This document shows positions 6,162 to 6,416 of a DNA stretch of 6,416 nucleotides, piece after piece. Made by a program: the position numbers and the translations under genes. Origin of the DNA: Aquirhabdus sp. (GTDB lineage: Bacteria > Pseudomonadota > Gammaproteobacteria > Pseudomonadales > Moraxellaceae); assembly GCA_030150595.1 (NCBI GenBank), contig JASLFQ010000180.1, forward strand, positions 1 through 6,416. Direction: 5' to 3'. The notes below the pieces were generated by a model that saw only the letters and a list, made by a program, of their open reading frames with translations, searched no databases and was not told the DNA's origin. Numbering within the stretch: position 1 is the stretch's first letter; every line of letters begins with the position of its first letter.

Positions 6162-6416
6162 ATGACAATCAGTGTTGCATGGAATCAAATTGATATTGTC
6201 ATGTTCGATATGGATGGCACGTTACTGGATCTTGCATTTGATAACTTCTTTTGGCGCGAAGCCGTCATTAATGCTTGGGCTGAATCGCAACATATCTCTT
6301 ACGAACAAGCAATCGATCATCTTACACCTCTTTTTAAACAGCAAGAAGGTTGTTTAAATTGGTATTCGCTGCCGTATTGGAGCGAATCTCTCGACTTAGA
6401 TCTCCACGCGTTGAAA
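6162..6416 (+). CDS. yrfG: GMP/IMP nucleotidase YrfG, HAD family, 3' end cut by window edge
   Basis: The first 85 residues of a HAD-superfamily hydrolase are visible. HAD motif I is FDMDGTLLD (15-23): D16 is the nucleophile and D18 the acid/base. It is followed by LAFDNFFW (24-31) and LNWYSLPYWSESLDLDL (66-82), both close to E. coli YrfG as I remember it (DMDGTLLDLAFDNYFW; a later NWY-YWSE-LGLD block). YrfG dephosphorylates GMP, IMP and, less well, other purine nucleotides in the cytoplasm. The start is ATG at 6162. AAAGGA at 6145-6150 lies 11 nt upstream, a little far. An out-of-frame ATG at 6154 opens a three-codon frame whose TGA (6163-6165) overlaps the yrfG start as ATGA. Motifs II-IV lie beyond the edge. 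The cysQ/yrfG neighbourhood fits a nucleotide-recycling theme and recalls Acinetobacter gene order, where nudE is also near. Confidence 0.9.
   Translation, partial: MTISVAWNQIDIVMFDMDGTLLDLAFDNFFWREAVINAWAESQHISYEQAIDHLTPLFKQQEGCLNWYSLPYWSESLDLDLHALK

Noticed and set aside
6172..6357. 61-codon open frame on the plus strand near the right edge
   Set aside because: It is out of frame with the clear HAD protein that begins at 6162 and carries the DMDGT motif.

Overview
The window looks like ordinary core chromosome of an AT-rich gammaproteobacterium, most probably of the Moraxellaceae (Acinetobacter or a relative). This rests on protein resemblance and gene order: lpxB followed by an overlapping rnhB, an AroF-like class I DAHP synthase, and cysQ divergent from a yrfG-type nucleotidase. 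No tool was run, so the placement is an inference. There are no rRNA or tRNA genes, insertion sequences, prophage genes or CRISPR arrays.

Layout from left to right. The left edge cuts an AbrB/MazE-fold antitoxin-like gene on the minus strand (1-133). Its upstream region (about 160-218) carries a perfect TTGACATGTCAA palindrome that can act as a -35 box in both directions. Next come rnhB (226-885, minus) and lpxB (872-2092, minus), which overlap by 14 bp and form a two-gene operon read from a promoter near 2123-2150. Divergent to them is a TSUP (TauE/SafE) membrane transporter gene (2300-3220, plus), closed by a strong hairpin terminator (3264-3291). Then a plus-strand pair: a tyrosine-type DAHP synthase (3373-4473, GTG start) and, 24 bp later, a small protein tyrosine phosphatase-like gene (4498-5004) whose phosphate-loop motif is one residue short (C-X4-R instead of C-X5-R). 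A pair of inverted REP-like hairpins (5068-5130) fills the gap between this pair and the convergent cysQ (5136-6044, minus). The right edge cuts a HAD-family GMP/IMP nucleotidase gene, yrfG (6162 onwards, plus), divergent from cysQ.

Functionally the window is a set of housekeeping modules, not one dedicated system: lipid A disaccharide synthesis (lpxB), removal of ribonucleotides from DNA (rnhB), the first committed step of aromatic amino acid synthesis (aroF), and breakdown of 3'-phosphoadenosine 5'-phosphate (PAP) and nucleoside monophosphates (cysQ, yrfG). I found no convincing undescribed multi-gene system. The points most worth a second look are the C-X4-R phosphatase-like protein coupled to aroF, the REP-like pair with a GTAG foot, and the two-way palindromic promoter beside the antitoxin gene.
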